From Oscillatoriaceae cyanobacterium M7585_C2015_266 (GTDB taxonomy: Bacteria; Cyanobacteriota; Cyanobacteriia; Cyanobacteriales; Oscillatoriaceae): a stretch of DNA of 64,000 nt. Under the pieces are notes generated by a model. It did not search any database. It was given only the letters and a program-made list of their open reading frames with translations, and was not told where the DNA came from. A program made the position numbers and the translations under genes. Positions 57,505 through 64,000 of the stretch are shown here, piece by piece. Location of the stretch: the NCBI GenBank assembly GCA_015295835.1, contig DVEG01000011.1, forward strand, positions 1-64,000. Direction: 5' to 3'. Position 1 is the first letter of the stretch. Each line of letters begins with the position of its first letter.

Positions 57505-58521
57505 ATGCTGAAAGATAAAATTGATATCGAGCAGGTGGGTTTGGCTCAGGCTTCAGAATACAATAAAGAGGCAGCAGATGATTCAGTAGGAGTATTTTTC
57601 AAAGAAATGTCGCGCTATCCTTTGCTGACGGCAGAGGAAGAAGTGGCGCTGGCACGCTGTGTGCAAGAATTGGTAAAGTTCGAGTCGTTAAAGTCACAAT
57701 TAGCCTGCGAACTTGGGCGTGAACCCACTACTGCCGAAGTAGCTGCCGCTGCTGGGTTAAGCGAGGAAGTGTTCAAAAAGCGCCTCGTGGCATACCGCAT
57801 AGCCAAACAAAAAATGATTCGCTCAAATTTGCGATTAGTTGTTTCTCTGGCAAAAAAATATATCAATAGAGGTGTACCTTTTCAAGATTTAATACAGGAA
57901 GGCGCTTTGGGGCTGAATCGGGCAGCAGAAAAATTCGATCCCGATAGGGGCTACAAATTTTCCACTTATGCCTACTGGTGGATACGTCAAAGTATTACTC
58001 GCACCCTCGCTAATCAGTCGCGGAGTGTACGCTTACCAGTTCACATTCTAGAACAAATAAATAAACTTAAAAAAACTATACGGGATTTAAGGCGATCGCT
58101 CTCTCGCGAGCCTACCGAAACTGAATTAGCCGCAGCTTTAAATATCCCCCCAAAACAGTTGCACCAGTTGATACAACTCCAGCAACGTACCCTTTCCCTC
58201 AACTACTGTGTTGGTAAAGAAGACGATACAGAACTTATCGAGCTTCTCGAAGACAACGAAACACCATCGCCAGAAACAAATATTAACGAAAATATGCTCA
58301 CCCAAGAAATTTGGCATGTACTCCAAGAAGTACTGACGCAGCGGGAAATTGATATTATATCCCTGCGCTTCGGGCTAGAAAATGGTCAGCCCCATACTCT
58401 CGATGAAGTTAGTCGCATTTTTAATTTATCGCGGGAGCGCGTGCGTCAAATCCAAGCTAGAGCTATGCGCAAGCTCCGCTGTATAAAAGTGGCGCGTCGT
58501 CTTAGAAGTTGGCTATCATAA
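57505..58521 (+). CDS. group 2 sigma-70 factor
   Basis: A 338-residue alternative sigma factor of the RpoD-like group 2 type, without the long region 1.1. Region 1.2 (VFFKEMSRYPLLTAEEE), region 2 (NLRLVVSLAKKYINRGVPFQDLIQEG, read as NLRLVVSLAKKY then FQDLIQEGALGL), -10 recognition helix (YKFSTYAYWWIRQSI), region 3 and region 4 (RFGLENGQPHTLDEV, SRERVRQIQARAMRKLR) are all present. Cyanobacterial group 2 sigmas adjust transcription to light and nutrient stress; which of SigB-E this matches cannot be said by eye. Confidence 0.93.
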   Translation: MLKDKIDIEQVGLAQASEYNKEAADDSVGVFFKEMSRYPLLTAEEEVALARCVQELVKFESLKSQLACELGREPTTAEVAAAAGLSEEVFKKRLVAYRIAKQKMIRSNLRLVVSLAKKYINRGVPFQDLIQEGALGLNRAAEKFDPDRGYKFSTYAYWWIRQSITRTLANQSRSVRLPVHILEQINKLKKTIRDLRRSLSREPTETELAAALNIPPKQLHQLIQLQQRTLSLNYCVGKEDDTELIELLEDNETPSPETNINENMLTQEIWHVLQEVLTQREIDIISLRFGLENGQPHTLDEVSRIFNLSRERVRQIQARAMRKLRCIKVARRLRSWLS

Positions 58522-58577
58522 TATTCTCTGTTATCATACCTTTTTTTCTTTGTCTTTTGTTAGGGTGCTGATATTCT

Positions 58578-59114
58578 ATGACTGAAACTCGTCAAGACGA
58601 GCCTGATAAAATTATTTTGCGTGCTGCTACTCCTGCTGATGTAGGCTTGCTGTTCGAGATGATTCGCTTGCTGGCAGAATATGAAAATTTATCCCATCTC
58701 TTCACCGGCTCTGTCGAAGAACTCCAACAGCACCTATTCGGAGAATATCCTTACGCCGAGGCAATTATTGCTGAATGCGAAAATAAAGCTGTTGGATTTG
58801 CCCTGTTTTTTCATAACTATTCTACTTTTTTAACAAAACCAGGTATTTATTTAGAAGATTTGTTTGTTTTGCCTGAATATCGCCGCCGAGGAATTGGCAA
58901 AGCTCTGCTTTCCTATCTTGCCCGTTTGGCAGTTGTTCGCGGTTGCGCTCGTTTGGAATGGAGTGTTTTAGATTGGAATTCACCAGCGATCGCTTTTTAC
59001 CAAAGCCTCGGAGCTTCCATTCTTCCAGATTGGCGCATTTGTCGTCTTACTGGTGCAAAACTTAATCACCTCGCTAAAATTTCTGAAAAATATTACTGCC
59101 AATCAACCCTATAA
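58578..59114 (+). CDS. GNAT-family N-acetyltransferase, diamine/SSAT-like
   Basis: A 178-residue acetyl-CoA-dependent acetyltransferase. The acetyl-CoA loop is RRRGIGKALL after YLEDLFVLPEYR, typical of the spermidine/spermine and thialysine acetyltransferase branch. The second half has LEWSVLDWNSPAIAFYQSLGA, split here as LEWSVLDWN and AIAFYQSLGA, which holds the catalytic Tyr region. Likely substrates are small amines, but this is by family only. It follows the sigma factor gene by 56 bp and may be cotranscribed. Confidence 0.88.
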   Translation: MTETRQDEPDKIILRAATPADVGLLFEMIRLLAEYENLSHLFTGSVEELQQHLFGEYPYAEAIIAECENKAVGFALFFHNYSTFLTKPGIYLEDLFVLPEYRRRGIGKALLSYLARLAVVRGCARLEWSVLDWNSPAIAFYQSLGASILPDWRICRLTGAKLNHLAKISEKYYCQSTL

Positions 59115-59176
59115 GTCACAAATCTTTCGAGCGCAATTTGACTGACGAGCAAAAAGCAAAGGGCTAGATAGCGAGA

Positions 59177-59233
59177 ATGCGAGTAGTTAATTCTTGGGAT
59201 GAAGTGCCGGTGAGTGCTTTAAAGCTTTCATAA
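59177..59233 (+). pseudogene. possible truncated antitoxin start
   Basis: An 18-codon frame beginning MRVVNSWDEVPVS resembles the N-terminus of CopG/BrnA-like antitoxins (NSWDEIP pattern) but stops at once. May be a decayed toxin-antitoxin locus or chance. Confidence 0.2.
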
Positions 59234-59412
59234 TTCCAAAACCAACGACAACAACATCTGGGAAGATGACATCTAGGCAGAGTATAGCATATTTAGCTGT
59301 AGGAGTCTATCTATCTCACAATTTAACATTATTTAAGTGTGTTTTATATTTTATTTATAAAAATCATTTTGTTAAAAATTGTTAAAAAAGCCAGAAAAAA
59401 ACAGAAAATCTA

Positions 59413-59428
59413 CTGATTAGCTAATCAG
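59413..59428. repeat. 16-bp perfect palindrome
   Basis: CTGATTAGCTAATCAG, 126 bp before the nfeD-like gene. Candidate regulator site; no known operator consensus recognised. Confidence 0.6.
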
Positions 59429-59554
59429 AAGACAACAGTGGCAAATCAATAGCATCTATAATACTTAGAAGTTATGAGAGTACTATCTAAAAGCAAGTCA
59501 CATCTAGATAAAAACAACTAACTTACTTTTAGTTTTGTCTAAAAGGGTATAAGC

Positions 59555-60064
59555 ATGTTATTGAAGGCAGCGGTAAGATGGTTACTAGCAGAGAGGATAG
59601 AATCTTTTGCAACCCTGAGTGCGGGAAACGCTGATTTCACACCAGCAATATTGTGGTTGATAGCGGGTTCTGTGCTATGTTTAGCAGAAGCACTACTGCC
59701 AACAGCTTTTACAGCTTTTACAATGGGATTAGCAGCCCTAGTAGTTTCCCTGTTTGCTTGGATTTTCCCCTCTTATTTCGGCTGGCAAGTAGTGTTGTGG
59801 ATGGGGTTGTCGACAGGAGGCGTCTTTCTCACACGCCGCTTAATCCCCAAACGCAAAGTATGTGCCCTTGAAGACTCTAGAGAAGCAGAAACATTGACGG
59901 AAATTCCCCCTGGGAAAGTAGGGCGGGTACTCTATGAAGGTATCTCCTGGCGCGCCAAGTGCGAAGCTAACGATATCTCTATTCCTGCTAATCAAAAAGT
60001 TTTTGTTATCCGTAAAGAAGGAACTACTTTGATTGTCATACCAGAAAACATAATCCATTCCTAA
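59555..60064 (+). CDS. NfeD-like membrane protein
   Basis: A 169-residue protein. Two or three hydrophobic helices (about 27-45, 48-72, 76-95) precede a small C-terminal OB-fold-like beta domain (GKVGRVLYEGISWRAKC, later NQKVFVIRKEGTTLIV), as in NfeD short-type proteins. NfeD proteins pair with SPFH proteins in membrane quality control. The partner gene lies 108 bp downstream in the same direction. AAGGGTATAAGC precedes the start. Confidence 0.88.
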   Translation: MLLKAAVRWLLAERIESFATLSAGNADFTPAILWLIAGSVLCLAEALLPTAFTAFTMGLAALVVSLFAWIFPSYFGWQVVLWMGLSTGGVFLTRRLIPKRKVCALEDSREAETLTEIPPGKVGRVLYEGISWRAKCEANDISIPANQKVFVIRKEGTTLIVIPENIIHS

Positions 60065-60172
60065 ACACATAGAATTGATAATTACTTATTAGATGAACGA
60101 AAGAAAAAATTATGATTTTCGAAAACAAGAATTTTAGTTTTTAGTTTTCATGTAGTAGGGGATATTTTTGTT

Positions 60173-61132
60173 ATGGAAGGTTTCTATTTCTTTGTTCTTT
60201 TAGTATTCGGCGCCACAACTTTAGCTGGTTCTGTAAAAATAATCAACCAAGGAAATGAAGCATTGGTAGAAACTCTAGGTAAATATAACGGAAAAAAACT
60301 AGAACCAGGGCTTAATTTCGTAATACCATTTATTGATAAGGTTGTTTTTGAACAAACTATCAGGGAAAGAGTGTTAGATATTCCCCCGCAACAGTGCATT
60401 ACCCGTGATAACGTATCGATCACAGTTGATGCAGTAGTTTACTGGCGAATAATTGACATAGAAAAAGCTTATTACAAGGTGCAAAATCTCCAACAAGCAA
60501 TGGAGAATTTAGTGCGCACTCAGATTCGGGCAGAAATGGGGAAACTCGAACTAGATGAAACATTTTCGGCTCGCTCTCAAATTAATGAAATCCTCCTGCG
60601 AGATTTGGATATTGCCACCGATCCTTGGGGCGTGAAGGTGACGCGGGTGGAGCTGCGGGATATTATCCCTTCCCAGGCTGTGCAAGAATCGATGGAATTG
60701 CAAATGTCGTCTGAAAGGAAAAAACGGGCGGCAATTCTTGCCTCAGAAGGAGAGAGGGAAGCAGCCATTAATACGGCAAGAGGAAAAGCAGAAGCACAAG
60801 TTTTAGAGGCAGAAGCTCGTAAAAAAGCAGCGATTTTGGATGCAGAGGCACAGCAACAAGCAATAATATTAAAAGCGCAAGCGGAACGCCAACAACAAGT
60901 ATTGAAAGCACAGGCTACTGCTGAGGCTCTACAGATAATAACGAAAACACTCAAAGTCGATCCTTCTGCTCGGGAAGCTCTGCAATTTTTGCTAGCACAG
61001 AATTATTTAGAAATGGGAATGAAAATTGGCAGCAGCGACAGCAGTAAAGTGATGTTTATGGATCCACGTAGCATCCCGGCTACATTTGAGGGCATCCGTT
61101 CAATTGTCGCTAATAGTGAGAAAGATTCCTAG
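60173..61132 (+). CDS. SPFH/stomatin-like (slipin/QmcA-type) protein
   Basis: A 319-residue protein with one N-terminal membrane anchor (about 3-20), then an SPFH domain ([26 protein letters not shown], read in parts as [13 protein letters not shown] and [11 protein letters not shown]). It continues with [18 protein letters not shown] and a long Ala/Glu/Gln-rich coiled coil (about 180-265) for oligomerisation. Family members form cages or microdomains at the membrane and associate with NfeD partners and FtsH-type proteases. Gene order with nfeD is typical. Confidence 0.93.
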   Translation: MEGFYFFVLLVFGATTLAGSVKIINQGNEALVETLGKYNGKKLEPGLNFVIPFIDKVVFEQTIRERVLDIPPQQCITRDNVSITVDAVVYWRIIDIEKAYYKVQNLQQAMENLVRTQIRAEMGKLELDETFSARSQINEILLRDLDIATDPWGVKVTRVELRDIIPSQAVQESMELQMSSERKKRAAILASEGEREAAINTARGKAEAQVLEAEARKKAAILDAEAQQQAIILKAQAERQQQVLKAQATAEALQIITKTLKVDPSAREALQFLLAQNYLEMGMKIGSSDSSKVMFMDPRSIPATFEGIRSIVANSEKDS

Positions 61133-61272
61133 GCTGATAATGGGAGATGATGAATAAAAAATGGGGCAGCCTTTGCTGCAAAGATAACGTTGAATTTCTC
61201 AACACCTAGGATTAGCTTGGTAGCATCGTACTGATTGGCGAGAAAAAATTCCCGCCAAGTCAATTAAGTAGG

Positions 61273-61662
61273 TTAATCTTTATGAGATTGACAACGAGGG
61301 CAAAGTCCGAAAAACTCCAGCGTGTGATAAAACACTTTGAACTGGTGGGTTTCCTGTAACTGTGCCTCCAGTTGATGGACGGGACATTCGTCAATCGCAA
61401 TCGATGCCCCGCATTGTAAGCAAGTAAGGTGGTGCTGATCTTGCTGCACGCAATTGTACAGGGATTCGCCGTTGGCCAAAGTTCGCACCAACACTGCGCC
61501 TTCTAGCTTTAAAGCTTCCAAGGCACGGTAGACGGTGGCCAACCCCACATTTTGGTTGCGGTGGCGCAGCTCCATGTAGATATTCTGAGCTGAAAGGGGT
61601 TGCTTAAGGCTCTTGAGCAGGTTAAGTATCCGTTCCTGCGAGCGGGTGCGTTTGACTTTCAT
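61273..61662 (-). CDS. Fur-family metalloregulator, probably Zur/FurB
   Basis: A 129-residue DNA-binding repressor. The winged-helix domain (about 1-80) includes TRSQERILNLLKSL and the recognition helix GLATVYRALEALKLEG. The dimer domain carries the structural zinc site (CLQCG ... CPRCQ) and a His-rich sensing region (QQDQHHLTC, VFYHTLEFFG). The sequence resembles cyanobacterial FurB/Zur, which controls zinc uptake, more than FurA; PerR is not excluded. Divergent from purS. Confidence 0.85.
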   Translation of the reverse strand: MKVKRTRSQERILNLLKSLKQPLSAQNIYMELRHRNQNVGLATVYRALEALKLEGAVLVRTLANGESLYNCVQQDQHHLTCLQCGASIAIDECPVHQLEAQLQETHQFKVFYHTLEFFGLCPRCQSHKD

Positions 61663-61822
61663 GACCAGTTTTTGAGGATATAGTCTTTCAGGTGAAAGCC
61701 TGAATAATCGGTGAAGCTTGAGGCAAAATTAGAAGGGGCTTAAAATATGCTTTGCTCCTACCTTAAAATAAAAAAGGCTGTGGCATCTCAAGCATTATCT
61801 AAGAAATTTTAGGGCTGAAGCT

Positions 61823-62107
61823 GTGATTCAAAAGAAATATCAGGCTCAAATCTATGTTACTCTGCGCCCCTCAGTGTTAGATCCTGCTGGTGTAGCTGTG
61901 CAGTCTGGGCTGAAGAATCTTGGTTATGACAATGTTGAGCAAGTTCGCATTGGTAAATATATCGAAATGAAGTTGACTGCAGCAAGTGAGGAGGAGGCAC
62001 GGCAACAGTTGGAACGGGCGTGTGATCAGCTTTTGGCTAATCCGGTGATCGAAAATTATCGGTTTGATTTAAAGGAGATGACAACGGCAAGTAAAGCCGA
62101 TGTTTAG
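61823..62107 (+). CDS. purS: phosphoribosylformylglycinamidine synthase subunit PurS
   Basis: A 94-residue subunit of the three-part FGAM synthase (PurS-PurQ-PurL) in purine synthesis; it bridges PurL and PurQ. It starts with GTG, and family stretches are YVTLRPSVLDPAGVAVQSGL, read as VTLRPSVLDPAG, and VRIGKYIEM. The C-terminus is extended by about 10 residues. purQ follows 60 bp downstream, so the two are probably one transcript. Confidence 0.93.
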   Translation: MIQKKYQAQIYVTLRPSVLDPAGVAVQSGLKNLGYDNVEQVRIGKYIEMKLTAASEEEARQQLERACDQLLANPVIENYRFDLKEMTTASKADV

Positions 62108-62167
62108 CGCGGGCTTTGTTTTAAGTTTTGAAGAGCGGCTAAACAAGAAACGCTTCAGGAGAAAGAA

Positions 62168-62875
62168 ATGAAATTTGGAATTGTTGTTTTTCCTGGTTCT
62201 AATTGCGATCGCGATGTAGCGTGGGTAACGCAAGGAATTTTGAAGCAACCAACGCGGATGATCTGGCATCAGGAAACAGATATTTCCGATATTGATGTCG
62301 TGGTGCTTCCAGGCGGGTTCAGCTATGGGGATTACTTGCGCTGCGGGGCGCTCGCTCGCTTTTCCCCAGTAATGCAAGCAGTGGTGAAACACGCGCAAAA
62401 TGGCAAATTCGTCTTGGGCATTTGTAACGGATTTCAGGTACTGACAGAAGCGGGATTGCTGCCCGGAGCCCTAATACGTAACCGTGACTTGCACTTTATT
62501 TGCGATCGCGTTACCCTGAAGAGCGAGCGTACCGATTTACCTTGGACATCTGCTTACTCTTGTGGACAAATTATTACCCTCCCCATCGCCCACGGAGAAG
62601 GCCGCTATTACGCAGACGAAAATACTTTAGCTCACCTCGAAAATAATAGGCAAGTAGTATTTCGCTATTGTACTCCAACAGGTGAGGTGAGCGAGGCAGG
62701 CAACCCCAATGGTTCATTAAATAATATAGCCGGCATTTGCAATCAACAAGGAAATGTCATCGGAATGATGCCCCACCCAGAGCGAGCATCCGATCCCCTA
62801 TTGGGCAGTACAGATGGAATAAAATTATTTGAAGGAATAATAGCCGCCACCAGCTTAGTAGCAGCGGCGCGGTAG
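62168..62875 (+). CDS. purQ: phosphoribosylformylglycinamidine synthase subunit PurQ
   Basis: A 235-residue class I glutamine amidotransferase that supplies ammonia to PurL. The N-terminus is [15 protein letters not shown]; the nucleophile Cys is in [10 protein letters not shown]; the His and Glu of the triad are in MMPHPERA. The oxyanion region [15 protein letters not shown] is also present. GGAGAAAG precedes the ATG. Downstream of purS; purL is not in the window. Confidence 0.96.
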   Translation: MKFGIVVFPGSNCDRDVAWVTQGILKQPTRMIWHQETDISDIDVVVLPGGFSYGDYLRCGALARFSPVMQAVVKHAQNGKFVLGICNGFQVLTEAGLLPGALIRNRDLHFICDRVTLKSERTDLPWTSAYSCGQIITLPIAHGEGRYYADENTLAHLENNRQVVFRYCTPTGEVSEAGNPNGSLNNIAGICNQQGNVIGMMPHPERASDPLLGSTDGIKLFEGIIAATSLVAAAR

Positions 62876-63094
62876 GCAAGCAATTCTCAAATAATTACCA
62901 CCCTGTTTATATAACCAAACAAAAGCAGTACAAGAGCAAGCAATTCAGCAAAGCTGACGCTACGCAAACGCTTCGCCGTTAAAATTCAGGGCCAAAGGGG
63001 GACCAGAGAAAAACAAGACATAGCAGCAATCATCAAAGCAAGCATAATAAACACAAAAGAGCCAATAAAGTTTTGAAAACTTGATAAAACAACC

Positions 63095-63991
63095 GTGACA
63101 GCACAACAACTAAAACCGATAAAAAACTTTGAAAAGCTCAACTGGAACTGGCGCAGCCACAAAATACAGTACACCGTCAAAGGTGTTGGTAGCCCCATAG
63201 TGCTAATTCACGGCTTTGGTGCCTCAATTGGCCACTGGCGCCAAAATATTCCCGTGCTAGCAGCAGGCGGCTATCGAGTATTTGCACTGGATCTGTTGGG
63301 ATTTGGTGCCTCGGATAAACCCCCCCTAAATTACACCCTTGAACTGTGGGAAGAACTGCTTACCGACTTCTGGGCTGAACACATTCAGGAGCCAGCCATA
63401 TTTGTGGGTAACTCCATAGGTGCCTTGCTCAGTCTGATGTTAGTAGCTAATCATCCCCAAATCAGCGCCGGTGGCGTTTTGCTCAATTGTGCCGGTGGAC
63501 TCAATCACCGACCTGAAGAATTGAATCTACCGCTGCGTCTAGTGATGGGCATATTTACTCGGTTGGTCAATTCGCCAATAATAGGACAGTTTTTGTTTAA
63601 CCGCATTCGCCAGAAACACCGCATTCGTAATACTTTAAAACAGGTGTATCGTAATCATCAAGCCATCACCAACGAACTCGTTGATCTTCTCTACGAACCT
63701 TCCTGTGATCCCGGTGCCCAGAAAGTATTTGCCTCAATTCTCACAGCACCACCTGGTCCTAAACCGACAGAGTTATTGTCAAAAGTAAAGCGTCCGCTAC
63801 TGGTATTGTGGGGAGAGGATGATCCCTGGACCCCGATTAAAGGAGGAAAGATTTTTCAGGAACAGGCTGAAACTAAACCTATTCAGTTTGTTGCCATACC
63901 CAATACTGGGCACTGTCCCCACGACGAACGACCGGAAGTTGTCAATTCACTGATTTTAAATTGGCTGGAGAATTTGCCTACTTTCTGCTAG
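63095..63991 (+). CDS. alpha/beta hydrolase, possibly pheophytinase-related
   Basis: A 298-residue soluble hydrolase. The oxyanion region is LIHGFGASIGHWR, the nucleophile Ser lies in VGNSIGALLSL, the acid in WGEDDPWTP and the His in PNTGHCPHDE. Overall sequence resembles the cyanobacterial and plant group around pheophytinase, which removes phytol from pheophytin, but related members act on other esters, so the substrate is open. GTG is the start. No signal peptide. The window ends 9 bp after the gene. Confidence 0.85.
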   Translation: MTAQQLKPIKNFEKLNWNWRSHKIQYTVKGVGSPIVLIHGFGASIGHWRQNIPVLAAGGYRVFALDLLGFGASDKPPLNYTLELWEELLTDFWAEHIQEPAIFVGNSIGALLSLMLVANHPQISAGGVLLNCAGGLNHRPEELNLPLRLVMGIFTRLVNSPIIGQFLFNRIRQKHRIRNTLKQVYRNHQAITNELVDLLYEPSCDPGAQKVFASILTAPPGPKPTELLSKVKRPLLVLWGEDDPWTPIKGGKIFQEQAETKPIQFVAIPNTGHCPHDERPEVVNSLILNWLENLPTFC

Positions 63992-64000
63992 CGTATTTTT

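Larger units (their letters stand above)
59115..59554. other. intergenic region upstream of nfeD-like gene
   Basis: 440 bp. It contains a possible antitoxin remnant (59177-59233), a very AT-rich block (59328-59400) and a 16-bp perfect palindrome CTGATTAGCTAATCAG at 59413-59428 that could be an operator for the downstream pair. Confidence 0.45.

Noticed and set aside
62986-63198. Hydrophobic 70-codon frame on the minus strand
   Set aside because: It overlaps the start of the hydrolase gene and has no family resemblance or ribosome-binding site.

Overview
The window is chromosomal DNA of a cyanobacterium, very probably a filamentous non-heterocystous (Oscillatoriales-type) one. The octamer GCGATCGC (HIP1) recurs dozens of times, and the window carries chlI (chlorophyll), psb34 (photosystem II assembly), ycf35 and CRR7 family genes, the cyanobacterial thiO-thiG fusion, many phytochrome/PAS/GAF signalling kinases, and a patX-type RGSGR peptide gene, a marker associated with filamentous cyanobacteria. 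No insertion sequence, prophage, CRISPR array or rRNA operon is visible; this is mostly core genome with small accessory patches.

Layout: 1-3.4 kb holds a gene tail, tRNA-Phe, a secreted PPC-domain protein and a membrane glycosyltransferase. 3.5-10.4 kb holds a hybrid kinase and the leftward chaperone cluster grpE-dnaK-dnaJ, followed by tightly overlapping tusA-like and rsgA genes. 11.3-15.9 kb is the type IV pilus motor cluster pilB-pilT-pilC. 16-19.5 kb holds two conserved unknowns and the DUF2997-ycf35-ferredoxin operon. 19.6-30.3 kb mixes a receiver-kinase, a secreted protein, a Uma2-family gene with a shifted C-terminus, hemC, a GH108-like muramidase, glgA, dxs and mtnA. 30.8-31.4 kb holds two unlisted small genes on the minus strand, patX and psb34. 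31.6-42.2 kb is metabolism: thiO-thiG, a 2Fe-2S ferredoxin, cimA, a receiver-Hpt protein, an acyl-CoA dehydrogenase-like protein, dapB, chlI and ruvC.

42.7-52.5 kb is a signalling island. A CBS-PAS-GGDEF-EAL protein converges on a minus-strand pair: a 1888-residue hybrid kinase with an ethylene-binding N-terminus and a DXCF-type cyanobacteriochrome GAF domain, and an overlapping response-regulator diguanylate cyclase. This suggests that light and ethylene inputs feed cyclic-di-GMP. PilB at 11.3 kb has an MshEN-like N-terminus, a domain type that can bind cyclic-di-GMP, so a link from light to motility is plausible but not shown.

52.6-64 kb holds crr7, DUF2854, two small unknowns, priA, a group 2 sigma factor, a GNAT acetyltransferase, an nfeD-slipin pair, a Fur-family gene resembling zur/furB, purS-purQ and an alpha/beta hydrolase.

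The strongest observations are the patX gene flanked by a near-identical 21-bp direct repeat and preceded by a TCCGGA motif, and the ethylene/cyanobacteriochrome kinase with its diguanylate cyclase partner. All functional calls come from reading motifs by eye; no database search was run.
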